A DNA stretch of 64,000 nucleotides from Chloroflexota bacterium (GTDB lineage: Bacteria; Chloroflexota; Anaerolineae; Aggregatilineales; Phototrophicaceae), in assembly GCA_014338005.1 (NCBI GenBank), contig QUBZ01000012.1:1-64000 (forward strand), written 5' to 3'. The notes below the pieces were generated by a model. It was not told the origin of the DNA, did no database searches, and saw only the letters and a program-made list of their open reading frames with translations. Of this stretch, positions 62,052-64,000 are shown in pieces. Made by a program: the position numbers and the translations under genes. Every line of letters starts with the position of its first letter. The first letter of the stretch is position 1.

Positions 62052-64000
62052 ATGCCAACCGACCAGCAAGATACTGCCCGCGTGCTCCAGCTTGTGCTGG
62101 CCCTAGACCAGGCGCGCGATACGCTGCACGATGACGGCGACCCCCAGGCCATGTTTGAAAAAATCGCCGGGCTGCTGAAGCAGGACTTCGAGGCGGAGGG
62201 CTGTGCCATCGTCCTGGTGGCCGAAACCAGCGACGACATCGAATGTGTGGCAAGCGCCGGCCTGCCGGACGCGGTCTGCACGCAGCTTTGCCGGCAGGCG
62301 ATGGAACTTTCCACGCCGGCGCCGCTGGCCGACACCCGCTGGGCCTATACGCTGGGCGTGCAGATCATCCTGGACGAATTTCCCCTGGGCGGCATTGTCT
62401 TGGTGCGCGACAGCCGCCCCTTCAGCCCGGAGGAAATCGCCCGGCTTTCCCTGGCAGAAAGCCAGATCGATTCGGCGGTCATCCAGGCGCGCACCGTCTG
62501 GAAGCTCAACCAGCGCAACCGCGAACTGGAAGCTATTTTTGAGATTGACCGCCTGCGCGACCGCACCGCCAACGAGGGCGAACTCATCAGCGGTTTTACG
62601 ACCATTTTGCTGCACCAGTACCATGCCGAACTATGCCTGGTGCTGCTCACCCACGTTGACAGCGGCGAGATGATCGTGCGCGGCGTGGTGGACAAGTTCG
62701 ACCTCAACTCGCCAGCGCTGGAACACATTCGCCGCCATGCAACCGACATCAGCATCCCGCAGGTGATCCCCGCGCCGGACGGGTTTAACGACCTCAAGCT
62801 GCTGGCTGCGCCGTTTATCGTTGCCGGGGCGCGGCTGGGCGCGGTCGTCGTCGGGCGTCAGCAGCCGTTTTCCATCGGCGACCACCGCCTGCTGCACGCG
62901 CTCATGTCCCAGATGGACTCGGCCATCGTTTTCAGCCGCATCTATCACCAGCTTTCGCTGCGGAAGCGTGAACTGGAAACCATTTACCGCATAGACCGCA
63001 TCCGCGACCGGGAAAAGGATTTTGATGCCCTGCTCCAGGCGGTTTTGAACGAATTATGCGAGGCCATCTCCAGCGAAATCGGTTTTATCATGCTGTATAA
63101 AACCGGCGATAAAGAAGAACTGGAGCTGCGCTCGGCGACGGTAGACGGGCAGATCACCGCGCCGGGCTACCAGGAGGTCATCCACCGCATCGCCCGCCAG
63201 GCGATTGAGCGGGGCGAGCTGGTTTTTTCAAACCAAGCCGACGGCCCGGTGCGCTCGACGGTGGCCGTGCCGCTTATCCTCAACGAACGGATCATCGGCG
63301 TTTTTGGGGCGCTCAACAGCACCCGCGCCAGGGGCTTTGATGCCGAAGACCGGCGCATCCTGGCCGCCATCACCAGCCAGGTAGATACCGCCATCTTCGA
63401 GCGCCTGGAACAGCGCCGGATGCGGACACTGCTCAGCCGTTCGGTTGACCCGAAGGTGCTGGAACACCTGCTCCAGCGCGCCGATACTAACCTACTGGAC
63501 GGTGAGCGCGTGGTTTTAAGCGTCCTGTTTGCCGATCTGCGCGGCTCGACCGAATGGGCGGAACGCATCGAGCCGGAAGAACTGGTCAAAACGCTGAATA
63601 TATTCCTGGGGCGCATGACCGACGTGATTTTTAAACACGGCGGCACACTGGATAAATTCGTCGGCGATGAGGTCATCGGGCTGTTCGGTACACCTATACA
63701 CATGGAAGATCACGCTTTCCGCGCCGTCCAGGCCGCTATAGAAATGCAGGCCATTCACCAGGAGCTTCAGCGCGTGATGGCGGCGCAGGGGCGCGAGCTG
63801 CCGTTCATGGGGGTGGGCATCAGCTCCGGCGAGGCCATCGCCGGCGAGTTCGGCCATCCCGTTCGCAGCGAATTCACGGCGCTGGGCCGTATCGTCAACC
63901 TGGGCGCACGGCTGTGCAGCATCGCCGAAGGGGGGCAGACGCTCATCAGCCAGAACACCTACCAGATGCTCGATAATCTGGTGGTGGCGGAAGAACTGGG
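62052..64000 (+). CDS. GAF-domain adenylate/guanylate cyclase, class III (partial, runs off the right edge)
   Basis: 649 codons are present and the frame is still open at the end. Two to three GAF-like domains (about residues 20-165, 175-310 and 315-455) are joined by helices that repeat the motif ELE-A/T-I-F/Y-x-I-DR-I/L-R-DR, then the class III catalytic domain begins near residue 490 with VLFADLRGSTEWAERI, DKFVGDEVIGLFG and ALGRIVNLGARL. Both metal Asp residues and the transition-state Asn and Arg are visible, so it should be active. No membrane segment; a cytoplasmic ligand or redox signal is likely. ATP versus GTP use is not decided by eye. Confidence 0.9.
   Translation, partial: MPTDQQDTARVLQLVLALDQARDTLHDDGDPQAMFEKIAGLLKQDFEAEGCAIVLVAETSDDIECVASAGLPDAVCTQLCRQAMELSTPAPLADTRWAYTLGVQIILDEFPLGGIVLVRDSRPFSPEEIARLSLAESQIDSAVIQARTVWKLNQRNRELEAIFEIDRLRDRTANEGELISGFTTILLHQYHAELCLVLLTHVDSGEMIVRGVVDKFDLNSPALEHIRRHATDISIPQVIPAPDGFNDLKLLAAPFIVAGARLGAVVVGRQQPFSIGDHRLLHALMSQMDSAIVFSRIYHQLSLRKRELETIYRIDRIRDREKDFDALLQAVLNELCEAISSEIGFIMLYKTGDKEELELRSATVDGQITAPGYQEVIHRIARQAIERGELVFSNQADGPVRSTVAVPLILNERIIGVFGALNSTRARGFDAEDRRILAAITSQVDTAIFERLEQRRMRTLLSRSVDPKVLEHLLQRADTNLLDGERVVLSVLFADLRGSTEWAERIEPEELVKTLNIFLGRMTDVIFKHGGTLDKFVGDEVIGLFGTPIHMEDHAFRAVQAAIEMQAIHQELQRVMAAQGRELPFMGVGISSGEAIAGEFGHPVRSEFTALGRIVNLGARLCSIAEGGQTLISQNTYQMLDNLVVAEEL

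Overview
The window is 64 kb of GC-rich, densely packed bacterial chromosome. The gene set points to Chloroflexota, probably an Anaerolineae-type lineage: GC-rich genes with many ATGA/TGATG couplings, a ctaA-ctaB-cytochrome c cluster, a class I HMG-CoA reductase, bacterial dynamins, a large SH3b/LCP/LysM envelope set, and no lipid A genes apart from a GT9-like transferase. This assignment is inference; no rRNA is present to confirm it. I see no phage, CRISPR array, tRNA or intact insertion sequence.

Layout. 1-13.5 kb: glycosyltransferases, a PPK2 kinase (ppk2), rqcH, heme A biosynthesis (ctaA, ctaB, cytochrome c), a soluble histidine kinase coupled to a BtuF-like receptor, purA, an M20 amidohydrolase with an S51-like partner, a PIG-L deacetylase and ricT. 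13.7-16.5 kb: aspartate kinase converging on glutamine synthetase. 16.6-37.6 kb: a roughly 21 kb aromatic amino acid block, all on the minus strand. Its first half is trpE-(phosphatase)-trpG-trpD-trpC-trpF-(Nudix)-(GNAT)-trpB-(Nudix/GNAT)-(GT/phosphatase)-trpA. Its second half is aroH-aroF-(GNAT)-tyrA-aroA-(zinc ribbon)-aroE-aroC-aroK-aroB-(zinc ribbon)-aroQ. Together they encode the whole route from DAHP to chorismate and tryptophan, plus prephenate dehydrogenase; prephenate dehydratase is missing. 37.6-47.4 kb: Uma2 protein, polX, an SH3b protein, ligA, rlmI, a degenerate Xer-like recombinase, a lipoate ligase and an LCP protein. 47.4-64 kb: a probable 6S RNA, aspS, membrane and envelope proteins, an AAA ATPase, a histone-deacetylase-fold enzyme, mgtC, HMG-CoA reductase, two tandem dynamin GTPases and a GAF/adenylate cyclase running off the end.

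Regulation is the most striking part. The trp half starts with a clear T-box leader with a UGG (Trp) specifier, a UGGC-containing antiterminator and a terminator. The aro half has its own promoter and a 34-codon leader ORF with the run Tyr-Tyr-Phe-Tyr-Phe just upstream of an intrinsic terminator. This looks like ribosome-mediated attenuation by Tyr/Phe supply. So two different RNA mechanisms, one reading tRNA-Trp and one reading Tyr/Phe translation, seem to divide one pathway between them.

Other notable items: a minus-strand structured RNA downstream of aspS with a promoter, end-to-end pairing and a terminator (6S-like); a recombinase-fold protein lacking the catalytic tyrosine; a phosphatase-family protein with RPG in place of RHG in the trp operon; a 258 bp MITE-like element with 17 bp perfect inverted ends; and a repeat inserted in frame in the lipoate ligase gene.
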